From UBA6614 sp002433235 (lineage in GTDB: Bacteria; Verrucomicrobiota; Verrucomicrobiia; Limisphaerales; UBA1100), in NCBI GenBank assembly GCA_002433235.1, contig DJHS01000092.1, positions 32,216 to 96,215 of the forward strand: a DNA stretch of 64,000 bases, read 5' to 3'. A program made the translations under genes and the position numbers. Positions 1-9,196 of the stretch are shown here, in pieces. Below the pieces are notes generated by a model that was not told the DNA's origin, did not search any database, and saw only the letters and a program-made list of their open reading frames with translations. The first letter of the stretch is position 1. Each line of letters opens with the position of its first letter.

Positions 1-2
1 TT

Positions 3-818
3 AACTTGAAGGACGGCAAAACCGTGTGGACCAGCGTGGGCAAGGATACCTGGCACGGCACCGCCAAGCTCGGCTGGCCTGGCGAACCCATCATTGACTG
101 GCTGGGCGTGGAGAAACAGGCCAGCTACGCTGCGCCCGTGCTGGCCACGGTACACGGCCGGCGCGTCGCATTTTGCTTCATGCGTCAGGGCCTCGTCGCG
201 CTGGATCCCAAGACCGGCAAGGTGTTTTTCAAGCACTGGTTCCGCGCGCGCGTACCTGAGAGCGTGAATGCCTCCAATCCCGTCGTGTGGAAGGACATGG
301 TATTCGCCTCCTCCTGCTACTACGGCGAAGGCGCTTTCGTCTTGAAAATTAAAAAAGACCTCTCCGGATACGAGGAAGTTTGGAGCACCCGCAAACGCCG
401 CGCCGCCAACCGCCGGCATGAGGAAGTGCTTGGCATCCATTGGATGACCCCCATCCTGCACGAGGGCCAGCTCTACGCCAGCAGCGGCCGCAATGAGCCG
501 GACGCCAGCTTTCGCTGCGTGGATTTTCTCACCGGCAAACTCAACTGGCAGGTGGATGAAAGCTGGAGCAAATTCGGCGGTGGCGGTGACAAGAAATACG
601 GCCGCAGCTCCATCGTGTTGGCTGACAAAAAACTCATCGTCCTTGGCGAAACCGGCCGGCTCGGCCTGTACGAAATCAACGCCAAGAAAGCCGTGGAACT
701 TTCCAGCTACCACTCCCCCAAGCTGCATTACCCCTGCTGGGGCGGCCCGGCCCTCGCCAACAAAAAACTCTACATCCGCAGCGAAGACCGCCTCATCTGT
801 TTCGACATTGCCAAGTAG
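3..818 (+). CDS. PQQ-type beta-propeller protein, C-terminal part
   Basis: The reading frame is open from the first complete codon at position 3, so the true start lies before the window. About 271 residues are visible. Repeated blade-like segments such as LVALDPKTGKVFF, FRCVDFLTGKLNW and the final LYIRSEDRLICFDIAK match the PQQ-like/BamB-like propeller pattern, in which each blade ends in a strand with a D-x-x-T-G-K turn. Proteins of this type in PVC bacteria are usually exported and of unknown function; they rarely bind PQQ. No catalytic residues can be assigned. A second propeller gene of the same broad type lies at 62272-63873. Family assignment is good, function unknown. Confidence 0.75.
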   Translation, partial: NLKDGKTVWTSVGKDTWHGTAKLGWPGEPIIDWLGVEKQASYAAPVLATVHGRRVAFCFMRQGLVALDPKTGKVFFKHWFRARVPESVNASNPVVWKDMVFASSCYYGEGAFVLKIKKDLSGYEEVWSTRKRRAANRRHEEVLGIHWMTPILHEGQLYASSGRNEPDASFRCVDFLTGKLNWQVDESWSKFGGGGDKKYGRSSIVLADKKLIVLGETGRLGLYEINAKKAVELSSYHSPKLHYPCWGGPALANKKLYIRSEDRLICFDIAK

Positions 819-884
819 CGCAGCACGCCAGCTTCAACGATGAAATCCGAACCGATGTTTCGGGCTAAATCCAAACAATAAAGG

Positions 885-1289
885 NNNNNNNNNNNNNNNN
901 NNNNNNNNNNNNNNNNNNNNNNNNNNNNNNNNNNNNNNNNNNNNNNNNNNNNNNNNNNNNNNNNNNNNNNNNNNNNNNNNNNNNNNNNNNNNNNNNNNNN
1001 NNNNNNNNNNNNNNNNNNNNNNNNNNNNNNNNNNNNNNNNNNNNNNNNNNNNNNNNNNNNNNNNNNNNNNNNNNNNNNNNNNNNNNNNNNNNNNNNNNNN
1101 NNNNNNNNNNNNNNNNNNNNNNNNNNNNNNNNNNNNNNNNNNNNNNNNNNNNNNNNNNNNNNNNNNNNNNNNNNNNNNNNNNNNNNNNNNNNNNNNNNNN
1201 NNNNNNNNNNNNNNNNNNNNNNNNNNNNNNNNNNNNNNNNNNNNNNNNNNNNNNNNNNNNNNNNNNNNNNNNNNNNNNNNNNNNNNNNN
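885..1289. other. Assembly gap (405 N)
   Basis: This is a run of 405 N. The left flank (819-884) is non-coding, following the stop of the propeller gene. The right flank is already inside the open frame of the Nramp-like gene, so the gap must contain that gene's start codon and leader, and possibly a promoter. Nothing else can be said about it. Confidence 0.95.
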
Positions 1290-2903
1290 AAGAAACTGCT
1301 GCAGGAAGCCGAGTCCCAAGGCACCGCGGCAAAACTCAAGACTTACACCAAGCTCTCCGGCCCGGGCTGGCTGCAGGGCGCCATCACCCTCGGCGGCGGC
1401 TCGCTGGGCGGCAGCCTGTACCTTGGCGTGATTGGCGGCTACCAACTGCTGTGGCTGCAGCCGCTGATGATGGTGCTGGGCATTCTGATGCTGTCGGTGA
1501 TCGGCTATGTGGCCTTGTCCACCGGCGAGCGGCCCTTTCACGCGATCAACAAGCACATCAACCCGGTCCTCGGCTGGGGCTGGCTGATTGCGGCGCTCAT
1601 GGCAAACCTCGTCTGGGCGATGCCGCAGTTTTCACTGGGAGCGGCGGCCCTGCAGCAAAACCTGGGTTTTCTCCCCGATGCGGAAGGATCGTCTTCCGGC
1701 AAATACCTGTGTGTGGCGGGCCTATTCATCATCGCATCAGCCGTGGTGTGGATGTACGACTCCAAGGGGGTTAAGCTGTTTGAAATTATCCTCAAGCTGA
1801 TGGTTGGCATCATTGTGCTGAGCTTTTTTGGGGTGGTGGGCGTGATGGCCAGCGAACTGCCTTGGAGCGAAATTATCGTGGGGTTCATTCCAGATTTCAG
1901 CCTCCTCTCCGAGCCAGCAGATAAGTTCAAAGAAATGATCAAGGCCTCCAGTGACCCTAGCTATTGGCAAAGTGAAATCCTCAGCTCGCAACGCAAGGTG
2001 ATGGTGACGGCCGCAGCCACTGCCGTTGGTATTAACATGACCTTTCTGCTCCCCTATTCAATGCTGCGCAAGGGCTGGGGACGCGAACATCGCGGACTGG
2101 CCCGCTACGACCTCGGCATCGGCTTGTTTGTTCCCTTTTTCCTCGCCACCAGCTGCGTGGTGATTGCCGCCACCAGCCAGTTCCATGCCGGCAACGCAGA
2201 GATCGTCAAGGATCCCACGAAGATCGAAGGCAAACTGAAAGATGCCTATGACGGTAACGTGAAGAAGTTTGAAGAAGACACTGGCAAGACTGCCACACTG
2301 GGCGACCAACAGCTGGCCGCCGCCCTCGTTAAGCGTGACGCCTTTCATCTGGCCTCCTCGCTGGAAGGCCTGACCGGCAAGACCATCTCCCACACCGTGT
2401 TTGGCATCGGCGTGGTAGGCATGGCCATTTCCACCATTATCATCCTGATGCTCATCAATGGCTTCTGCCTCACGGAAGCTTTGGGGCTCGAAATGGGCGG
2501 CACGGCGCACAAGATTGGCTCGCTGTTGCCGGGTGTGACCGGCGCGCTGGGCTTCCTGTGGTTATGGGGCGACAGCGAGGCGCGGTTCTGGCTGGCGGTG
2601 CCGACGAGTGTGTTTGGCATGGTGCTGTTGCCGGTGGCGTATTTCACCTTTTTCTGCATGATGAACAGCAAGAGCCTGTTGGGCGATGCGTTGCCCAAGG
2701 GCGGCAAGCGTGTGGCGCTGAATCTCGCGATGGGCGTGGCGCTGGTGGCCTCGCTAATCGGCGCGCTGTGGTCAATCTGGGACAAGCTGCAGTGGCTGGG
2801 CATTGGCATCTTTGCCGGGTTCATCGTGCTGGTGTTCCTCGGGCGCCTGTGGCTGCGGCTGAACCAGCGACTGGATGCCATTGACGAAAAGCTCCAAAAG
2901 TAA
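1290..2903 (+). CDS. Nramp-like divalent metal transporter family protein, 5' end in gap
   Basis: The frame is open from the first base after the gap, so the 5' end is missing; about 537 residues are visible. After a short cytoplasmic stretch comes GPGWLQGAITLGGGS, which aligns with the first helix of Nramp transporters, followed by roughly ten more hydrophobic segments and a charged C-terminal end. The family moves Mn, Fe or other divalent ions with protons across the inner membrane. The key Nramp residues are absent: where TM1 has DPGN this protein has LGGG, and where TM6 has MPH it reads LLPYS. An internal hydrophilic insert with many Lys and Glu lies around the middle (2190-2330). The substrate is therefore uncertain. 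The next gene is EF-G-like, 81 nt downstream, with no visible functional link. Confidence 0.7.
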   Translation, partial: KKLLQEAESQGTAAKLKTYTKLSGPGWLQGAITLGGGSLGGSLYLGVIGGYQLLWLQPLMMVLGILMLSVIGYVALSTGERPFHAINKHINPVLGWGWLIAALMANLVWAMPQFSLGAAALQQNLGFLPDAEGSSSGKYLCVAGLFIIASAVVWMYDSKGVKLFEIILKLMVGIIVLSFFGVVGVMASELPWSEIIVGFIPDFSLLSEPADKFKEMIKASSDPSYWQSEILSSQRKVMVTAAATAVGINMTFLLPYSMLRKGWGREHRGLARYDLGIGLFVPFFLATSCVVIAATSQFHAGNAEIVKDPTKIEGKLKDAYDGNVKKFEEDTGKTATLGDQQLAAALVKRDAFHLASSLEGLTGKTISHTVFGIGVVGMAISTIIILMLINGFCLTEALGLEMGGTAHKIGSLLPGVTGALGFLWLWGDSEARFWLAVPTSVFGMVLLPVAYFTFFCMMNSKSLLGDALPKGGKRVALNLAMGVALVASLIGALWSIWDKLQWLGIGIFAGFIVLVFLGRLWLRLNQRLDAIDEKLQK

Positions 2904-2984
2904 CCGGCATTTTCCAGACAATTTCGCACAAGGGGCTTGCCTTGGGCGGCGCGGAAACGGACAATCCGCGCTCACCCAATTGAC

Positions 2985-5066
2985 ATGAAGGAATACCCCT
3001 CTGCGGACATCCGCAATCTGGCGCTCGTCGGCCACGCCGGCGCGGGCAAAACCATGCTGGCCGAGGCCATCCTCGCCGCCGGCGGCGTTATCAACCGGCT
3101 CGGCAGCATCGAGAACGGTTCCACCGTTTCGGACTTTCAATCCGCCGAACATGAACGCCAAATTTCAATTGGTGCCTCGCTTCTTCATACCGATTGGCAA
3201 AACAAAAAGCTCAATGTGCTGGACACACCGGGGTATCTCGATTTTCTCGCGGAAGCCAAGGCGGCCCTGAGTATTTGCGACTGCGCCGTGGTAGTGGTCA
3301 ATGCGGTGGAAGGCGTTGAGGTGGGCACTTCGCAGGTTGTCGAATGGGCGAACGACAAAGGGCTGGCCAAATTTGTCGTGCTGAACGGCATGGACAAGGA
3401 GCACGTTAATTTTGACACCGCGCTGGCTGGCATCCGGGATTCATTGGGAACGGCTGTGACGCCGTTAACAGTACCGGTGAATGCAGGTCCCGGCTTCAAC
3501 CAAGTGCTTGATGTGCTGACCAAGGAAGTGGTGACTTATGAGATCGATGGCATGGGCAAATGTACTGCCGCCGCCGCGGAGGGAGATCTTGCGGAGCAGG
3601 CTGAGTCCATGCACGCCGAGCTGATCGAGGCCGTGGCAGCGTCAGATGATGCGTTGATGGAGAAGTTCTTTGAGGAGGGCAGTCTGTCCGATGAGGAATT
3701 GCGCTCGGGCTTGGGTGCAGCGTTGCTGAGTGGTGAACTGATTCCATTGTTTACCACGGCGACCACCAGCAATGTGGGTGTCAGCCGGCTGATGGACTTT
3801 GCCGCCAAGTTTGGAATCGCGCCGACGGACCGGGGCCCCGTTCCCGCGAAGGCCGCAGACGACAGTGATACCGAGGTGGCAATTGATGGGACAGAGCCAG
3901 TGCTGCAAATCTTCAAGACCATCTCGGATCGTCACGTCGGAAATCTTTCATTCTTCAAATTGTTGTCTGGCTCTTTGACAGCGGGAAGCGACCTGAAAAA
4001 CACAACCCAAAATGGCAGCGAACGCGTGGGGCAGATTTTTGTACTCAACGGCAAGGAAAATGAGACCGCCGACAAACTGAACGCGGGCGACTTGGGCGCG
4101 CTGGTGAAGCTGAAGCAAACACACACCAGCGACACGCTTTGCTCGGCCAAGGCAGCCGTACAGTTGCCCCCCATTGATTTCCCCAAGCCAAATATCCATG
4201 AAGCGCTCCGCAGCAAAAGCAAGGGGGACGAGGACAAGATCGCCCAAGGGCTGGCGGCGTTGCACGAAGAGGATCCAACGTTTGTCTACCGGGTGGATGG
4301 GGAACTGCACCAAACGGTGATCAGTGGCATGGGTGAGCTGCATCTCCGAGTGGTCTCGGACAAGCTCAAGGAGCGTTACAACGTGGAGATTGAATTGTTT
4401 GAACCAAAGGTGCCTTACCGCGAGACGATCAAGGGTGCCGGCGAAAGCAAGTACCGCCACAAGAAACAGTCCGGCGGCGCGGGTCAGTTTGCCGAGGTTT
4501 GGATGCGCATAGAGCCGAAGGATCGGGACAGCGGGCTGGAATTTGTCGACAGCCTAGTGGGCATGAATGTGGATCGTGTTTTCGTCCCCTCGGTTGAGAA
4601 GGGAGTAAACGCCGCAGCCACGGAAGGCGTGATTGCGGGTTACCGTGTGGTGGATTTAAAAGTGGATTTTTATGACGGCAAAATGCACCCGGTGGACTCC
4701 AAGGATGTAGCCTTCCAGATCGCCGGCAAGGGCGCCTTTAAGGAAGCCGTAAACGCCGCCAAGCCGACGCTGCTCGAACCCATTTACAGCATTGAAGTGA
4801 AAATCCCGGACGACTTCACTGGGGCGGTATCCGGCGACCTGAGCAGCCGCCGCGGACGCCTGCAGGGCATGGACGCCAACGGCGGGTTCCAAATCGTAAA
4901 GGCACACGTGCCTCAAAAGGAACTTTACCGCTATTCCACCACTCTACGGTCATTGACCGAGGGCCGTGGCATTCACACCGAGGAGTTCAGCCACTACGAG
5001 GAGATGCCCGGCGACATGCAAAAAAAGGTCGTTACCGAATCTCAGAAGGAGAAGGAAGAGGAGTAG
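2985..5066 (+). CDS. EF-G-like translational GTPase (second EF-G paralogue)
   Basis: A 693-residue protein with EF-G architecture: GTPase domain with P-loop GHAGAGKT (residues 16-23) and DTPG (80-83), domain II, and domains III-V with the typical ISGMGELHL and SSRRGRLQGM segments. The ATG at 2985 is chosen because family similarity begins there; an in-frame TTG at 2937 would add 16 unrelated residues. Canonical EF-G is encoded separately at 22712-24889, so this is the divergent EF-G2/FusA2-like copy found in many bacteria, whose role (ribosome-linked stress or back-translocation) is not settled. The G4 motif normally reading NKxD is NGMD (134-137). The frame ends in a Lys/Glu tail. The downstream neighbour is convergent. 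Confidence 0.85.
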   Translation: MKEYPSADIRNLALVGHAGAGKTMLAEAILAAGGVINRLGSIENGSTVSDFQSAEHERQISIGASLLHTDWQNKKLNVLDTPGYLDFLAEAKAALSICDCAVVVVNAVEGVEVGTSQVVEWANDKGLAKFVVLNGMDKEHVNFDTALAGIRDSLGTAVTPLTVPVNAGPGFNQVLDVLTKEVVTYEIDGMGKCTAAAAEGDLAEQAESMHAELIEAVAASDDALMEKFFEEGSLSDEELRSGLGAALLSGELIPLFTTATTSNVGVSRLMDFAAKFGIAPTDRGPVPAKAADDSDTEVAIDGTEPVLQIFKTISDRHVGNLSFFKLLSGSLTAGSDLKNTTQNGSERVGQIFVLNGKENETADKLNAGDLGALVKLKQTHTSDTLCSAKAAVQLPPIDFPKPNIHEALRSKSKGDEDKIAQGLAALHEEDPTFVYRVDGELHQTVISGMGELHLRVVSDKLKERYNVEIELFEPKVPYRETIKGAGESKYRHKKQSGGAGQFAEVWMRIEPKDRDSGLEFVDSLVGMNVDRVFVPSVEKGVNAAATEGVIAGYRVVDLKVDFYDGKMHPVDSKDVAFQIAGKGAFKEAVNAAKPTLLEPIYSIEVKIPDDFTGAVSGDLSSRRGRLQGMDANGGFQIVKAHVPQKELYRYSTTLRSLTEGRGIHTEEFSHYEEMPGDMQKKVVTESQKEKEEE

Positions 5067-5118
5067 ATAGATTTTGCAATCTGCGCACTCGTCAAAAAAT
5101 TAAAATACGGGAAGTGCG

Positions 5119-7182
5119 TTATGGGGCTCCAATGCGGCTCACGGCCACAATAAGGCCTATGATCACAAAACAGATGGCGAAACAGGTTAGGAATCCCCAA
5201 CCATCCTGCTTGGTAAACCGGGTAAACTCCAACTGCGTGCCCGGGAACAGCCGCGTGTCATCAAACCGATCCGGATTGGTGTAACTTTTCTCCAGCTCCG
5301 CCGCGTCTTTTTCCGGATCCGGATCCACAGGCGTTTTCATCCGAGCATACAGCTTGTCCAGCGACTTCTTACTGTTCGGCTTGGTGAGCAGGCTGGCGAT
5401 GATCATCACCAAAAACGGTACGATTGTCGCAAACGGAAGGTCCAGCGTCTTGATCGCCGCCTTGTTCTTGGATGCCAAATCGATGCCCATCTGGTCGATG
5501 ATCAACATGTCCAAACGCATCCGGCCACTACCCTTGAGCGGACAGTCGTAAACATACACCACCTCTTCTCCACCCTTGATTTTGCGCCGGTCAATTTCCA
5601 TCAGTTTCTCCTCGCCCACCGGTTTCACGCTCCCGGTCCAAAACAACGCCACACCACCGCGCCGCCTAGTCTCGGTGATGTCCTCCCCCACCTTAGCCGC
5701 TTTGCCCCGCGCGACATCCAGCGGGGAAGCCTGGCGCGTGGTGGTGGCCTTGATCACATGACTGGTTTGGGTCAGGGAAACACTCGTCGTCAGGCTCGGA
5801 CTGATTTTGGGTAATGCGATGGGCAGCACAAAGAAGAACAGCAGACAAAAAGTGAAGGTGACCCAAGCCGCCCTGGTCGTTGCACGGCGCCAGAACATGC
5901 CTACCCAAAATACTGCCGCAAATAGCATCGGCACGATCCATGTAAGCTGAAGATTGGCGAACATGTCGTAAATAGTCAGCGCCAAAACTACCGAGCCGCC
6001 CACCACTATCGCGCCAATGATACGAGCCAACCTTAAGCACTCGGCCTCGCCGGCATCGGGCCTAACGAACGGCACGTAGATATTGCGAACCACCAGCGCC
6101 GAACACACGAGCATGTAGCAGTCCACGCTGCTCATCAACGCAGCCAGCAGACAAGCGACCATCAATCCCACCAGCCCGATACCCAACGGCCCGAGCAGTT
6201 CCTTGGTGGCAAAACCCCACGCCTTGTCTGCGTCCGCCGTGAGGCTGGCATCACTGCCATAGAGGGTAAGTACGATCAGCGCCGTAATTACCCAGCCAAT
6301 GGTGCAAAAGCGCTTAATGAAATTGCCGGTCACCAGTCCCACACGGGCATCCCACTCACTCTTGGCCGTGCCGCCGCCGGTCACGATGAAATGCGGCGTG
6401 AGGACAATACCGATGATGTTGATCACCACAATCGCGACGATGGCATACAACGGAAACTCGCTGGCAGTGGTGCCGCCCACGATGGTGAAGGCGCTTTCAC
6501 CAAGCTGCTCGTGCATGATGCGGAAACCATCCATCAATCCATCGCCTTCCTGACCATGCTCCGCCACCACTGCCTTCAGGCCGAACGGGATGAGCAAAAC
6601 CGAAAGCAGGATGATGGCCAGTCCCTGGATGAGATCGGTCCAATACGCCGCCGCGATGCCGCCGAGCAGGCCATAGGTGATCACAATGATCGCGATGAGG
6701 GGCAGCAGTGAATACTGCAGTTCCACGCCAAAGAGAGTATCACCCATCAACGGCCCGGCGACCTTGCCGATGGCAGTAAAGAGCATGGCACCATAAACCA
6801 TGTAGTAAAAGCAGCCGAAAAGCGCATAGGCCACGCCGATGTTTTTGGACTCGTACCGTTCCACGAACCAGTCACCCAGCGTGAGGCAGCGCATGCGGCG
6901 GTACCAAACGGCACTGAACCAGTAAATGGGCGTGACAAAGAGCCAGTACATTACGCCCCACATGCCGCTCATGCCGTTGTTAAACGTGCCGCGCGCGGTA
7001 TTGACGGGATCAGCGGAACCCGTGCCGGCACCGAAGGCAGCGAAAGTTTGGAAGAGCTTGCCGAACTGACGGCCACCCATGAAGAAATCCTCCTGTCGCT
7101 TTTGCCGACTCATCAGCCAAAAACCGATACCGGCCATGCCGGCGAAGTAGATAAAGAGGACGAGATAATCTATGGTTTGCAT
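5119..7182 (-). CDS. Sodium:solute symporter (SSS/SLC5 family)
   Basis: A 687-residue polytopic membrane protein. The N-terminus (IDYLVLFIYFAGMAGIGFW, then a basic RQKRQEDFFMGG loop) is the standard start of sodium/solute symporters, and about 13 hydrophobic helices follow. Family members import sugars, amino acids, carboxylates or similar solutes driven by sodium; the substrate cannot be told here. The protein is longer than the usual 500-550 residues because a hydrophilic segment of roughly 110 residues (about 455-565) separates two late helices, and a second charged loop of about 60 residues precedes the last helix. It is a single-gene unit, convergent with the EF-G-like gene and downstream of the rplQ terminator. 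Confidence 0.85.
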   Translation of the reverse strand: MQTIDYLVLFIYFAGMAGIGFWLMSRQKRQEDFFMGGRQFGKLFQTFAAFGAGTGSADPVNTARGTFNNGMSGMWGVMYWLFVTPIYWFSAVWYRRMRCLTLGDWFVERYESKNIGVAYALFGCFYYMVYGAMLFTAIGKVAGPLMGDTLFGVELQYSLLPLIAIIVITYGLLGGIAAAYWTDLIQGLAIILLSVLLIPFGLKAVVAEHGQEGDGLMDGFRIMHEQLGESAFTIVGGTTASEFPLYAIVAIVVINIIGIVLTPHFIVTGGGTAKSEWDARVGLVTGNFIKRFCTIGWVITALIVLTLYGSDASLTADADKAWGFATKELLGPLGIGLVGLMVACLLAALMSSVDCYMLVCSALVVRNIYVPFVRPDAGEAECLRLARIIGAIVVGGSVVLALTIYDMFANLQLTWIVPMLFAAVFWVGMFWRRATTRAAWVTFTFCLLFFFVLPIALPKISPSLTTSVSLTQTSHVIKATTTRQASPLDVARGKAAKVGEDITETRRRGGVALFWTGSVKPVGEEKLMEIDRRKIKGGEEVVYVYDCPLKGSGRMRLDMLIIDQMGIDLASKNKAAIKTLDLPFATIVPFLVMIIASLLTKPNSKKSLDKLYARMKTPVDPDPEKDAAELEKSYTNPDRFDDTRLFPGTQLEFTRFTKQDGWGFLTCFAICFVIIGLIVAVSRIGAP

Positions 7183-7238
7183 GCAGCCTGCCCTTTGTGC
7201 GGGGATGATACGGTTTTGGCCTCGCGTAACAAGCGCAC

Positions 7239-7268
7239 AAAAAAACCGGCGCCTTGGGAGGCGCCGGT
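7239..7268 (-). terminator. Rho-independent terminator of the ribosomal protein operon
   Basis: On the minus strand a perfect 9-bp stem, ACCGGCGCC paired with GGCGCCGGT around a 6-nt loop, runs directly into seven U residues. It lies 23 nt after the rplQ stop codon and ends the long rpsL-to-rplQ series. It also separates this operon from the SSS symporter gene that follows on the same strand. Confidence 0.93.
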
Positions 7269-7290
7269 CTCGAAAGGTTCACGAGGAAAA

Positions 7291-7980
7291 CTATTCTTCT
7301 TTCTTCTTATCCCCATTACTGGCTTCGGATTCGGCTTCCGCGGAGGCTCCCTCCTCGTCCTTGGACGATTCCTCCGTAGCCGCCTCGGCTTCTTCGGCCG
7401 GTGCCTCACTTTCCTCAACGGACGTTTCCGCCGTTTCCGGCTTGGGTTCCTCTGCCTTGGGTTCGGCAGTTTCCGCGGCCGCTGGTGAGGAGGCGGATGA
7501 CTGATCGGTCACGCCATCACCCTCTTCCACCCATTCCAAAATGGCCATCTCGGCGGCATCGCCCTTGCGCCGGCCAAGCTTGATTATGCGCGTGTATCCA
7601 CCCTGACGGTCCTTGTAGCGCGGCGCAATGTCGTCAAAGAGGATATGCACCACATCCTCATTTTCACGCCACGCCTCACGCAGGGATTTGCCCGTGGTTT
7701 TGCCTTGGGCGGCAAAGTGTGAACGCGCCGGAGCACGCAGGCGGGCAGCAGCCAATCGGCGATACTGGACGGTCTTGACCCTGTCTTGACCTTTTTTCCC
7801 AAGGGTGACCATCTTCTCTGCGACCACGCGCGCGGCGCGGGCCTTGGCGAGCGTGGTCTGGATCCGGCCCTGACGGCCCTGGCTGGCCTGCTTGATAAAA
7901 CTGCACACCATGTTGGCAAGCATACTGTTGCGATGCTCGCTGGTGCGGCCCAGCTTGGCGGTGCGTTTGCGGTGTCGCAT
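7291..7980 (-). CDS. rplQ: Ribosomal protein bL17 with acidic C-terminal tail
   Basis: Large-subunit protein L17, recognised from its start MRHRKRTAKLGR, the SEHRNSMLANM segment and the GGYTRIIKLGRRKGDAAEMA motif. The core ends near residue 156. A further 73 residues follow, made almost only of Glu, Ala, Ser, Pro, Thr and Lys, clearly disordered and strongly acidic; ordinary L17 is about 120-130 residues long. It is the last gene of the alpha operon, 3 nt after rpoA, and a strong terminator follows. Confidence 0.97.
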   Translation of the reverse strand: MRHRKRTAKLGRTSEHRNSMLANMVCSFIKQASQGRQGRIQTTLAKARAARVVAEKMVTLGKKGQDRVKTVQYRRLAAARLRAPARSHFAAQGKTTGKSLREAWRENEDVVHILFDDIAPRYKDRQGGYTRIIKLGRRKGDAAEMAILEWVEEGDGVTDQSSASSPAAAETAEPKAEEPKPETAETSVEESEAPAEEAEAATEESSKDEEGASAEAESEASNGDKKKEE

Positions 7981-7983
7981 TGT

Positions 7984-9087
7984 TTATTCCTCGTCGTCGT
8001 CCCTGAAGGACAGGATGGCCGATTCCTCCTCCATCAGGCCGCCTTCCTCATTGGCGGCATTGGCGGCGGCCACGTCGGCCTGGATACTAGCCATGACATC
8101 ATCATCAAAGGTCATACCCAAGCCCAGCCCCATCTCCACGAGTTTGTCCTTGATCTCGTTGAGTGATTTCTTGCCAAAGTTGCGATACTTGAGCATATCT
8201 GCCTCGGTCTTGCTCGCCAGCTCACCAACGGTGGTGATGTTGGCGTTGTTCAAGCAGTTTGCGGCGCGAACAGAGAGCTCAATCTCATTCACGCTCATGG
8301 CGAGCAGTTTCTTCAACTCGCTCTTTTCCTCGTCGTTCCGGCGAATCTCCTCCTCAAACTCCACGGCGTTTTCATCGTAATCAACAAACACGTCGAGGTG
8401 CTTGCGAAGAATGCCGCTGGCTTGGGTCAGTGCGTCATCGGGGGTGATGCGGCCGTCGGTCCAAATCTCAAGATCCAGCTTGTCGTAGTCCGTTCGCTGG
8501 CCCACGCGCGCGTCGCCCACGTCGTACCGGACACGAGTGACTGGCGAGAAAATGGAATCAATTGCCACGGTGCCAATGGTCTGACCGGGCTTCTTGTTGT
8601 CGTCGCCCGAGAGGAAGCCGCGACCCACCTGGACTTCCAATTCCATGAGGAATTTCTTTTTCTTGTCCAGCGTGCAGATGTGCTGCTTGGGGTTAACCAG
8701 CTCAAGGTTCTGGTTCAACTCGATATCCGCGGCTGTCACGGCACCATCCTTGTTCGCGGAGAGAATGAGCACCTGCCGCTCACGGGGATTCTGGCTGTCG
8801 CGGTTGTGGCGAAACTTGACCTGCTTGAGATTCAGGATGATCTCCGCCACGTCCTCCACCACACCATCCACCGTGGCAAACTCGTGCAAAGCCCCGTCGA
8901 TCTTGATGGACGTAATGGCCGCCCCCTCCAGCGAGGACAGCAACACACGTCGAAGCGAGTTGCCGATGGTGTGGCCATAACCGATCTCAAAGGGCTCGGC
9001 CGTAAATTTGCAATAGGTGTCCGTCGCGGTACTCTCGTCCTTCGCGAGCCGCTTGGGCTGTTCAAATGGTGCCAGTCTGATGGGCAT
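7984..9087 (-). CDS. rpoA: RNA polymerase alpha subunit
   Basis: A 367-residue alpha subunit. The N-terminal assembly domain contains the typical EPFEIGYGHTIGNSLRRVLL and EGAAITSIKIDG segments. After a flexible linker the C-terminal domain carries the helix-hairpin-helix region LSVRAANCLNNANI and YRNFGKKSLNEIKDKL, which contacts UP elements and activators. Normal length is about 330 residues; the excess is an acidic Ala-rich tail ending in FRDDDEE. It lies in the alpha operon between rpsD (109-nt spacer with hairpins) and rplQ (3-nt spacer). Confidence 0.98.
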   Translation of the reverse strand: MPIRLAPFEQPKRLAKDESTATDTYCKFTAEPFEIGYGHTIGNSLRRVLLSSLEGAAITSIKIDGALHEFATVDGVVEDVAEIILNLKQVKFRHNRDSQNPRERQVLILSANKDGAVTAADIELNQNLELVNPKQHICTLDKKKKFLMELEVQVGRGFLSGDDNKKPGQTIGTVAIDSIFSPVTRVRYDVGDARVGQRTDYDKLDLEIWTDGRITPDDALTQASGILRKHLDVFVDYDENAVEFEEEIRRNDEEKSELKKLLAMSVNEIELSVRAANCLNNANITTVGELASKTEADMLKYRNFGKKSLNEIKDKLVEMGLGLGMTFDDDVMASIQADVAAANAANEEGGLMEEESAILSFRDDDEE

Positions 9088-9120
9088 CTTCTGTTATCCT
9101 TTGGGTTGCAATTTTAAACT

Positions 9121-9186
9121 GGCCCCCCAATGTCATTCCCGTCTCACGGGGGGCCCATATAATTGCGACGCACCTCCACCCGGAGG
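9121..9186 (-). promoter_or_regulatory. Paired hairpins in the rpsD-rpoA spacer
   Basis: The 109-nt spacer between rpsD and rpoA is the longest in the alpha operon. It holds a perfect 8-bp inverted repeat (GGCCCCCC at 9121-9128 with GGGGGGCC at 9148-9155, 19-nt loop) and a second 5-bp hairpin (CCTCC/GGAGG at 9173-9186). Neither is followed by a U run on the minus strand, so they are not simple terminators. They could be processing or translational control sites for rpoA. The structure is visible; the role is inferred. Confidence 0.4.
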
Positions 9187-9196
9187 CGCGCACGGT

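Noticed and set aside
834..1556. Open frames that run through the N gaps
   Set aside because: They exist only because N codons never read as stops; no protein family is visible in the known parts.
5067..5118. Possible bidirectional terminator between the EF-G-like gene and the SSS symporter
   Set aside because: Only a short imperfect stem with a large loop can be drawn, and the A/T run is inside the loop.
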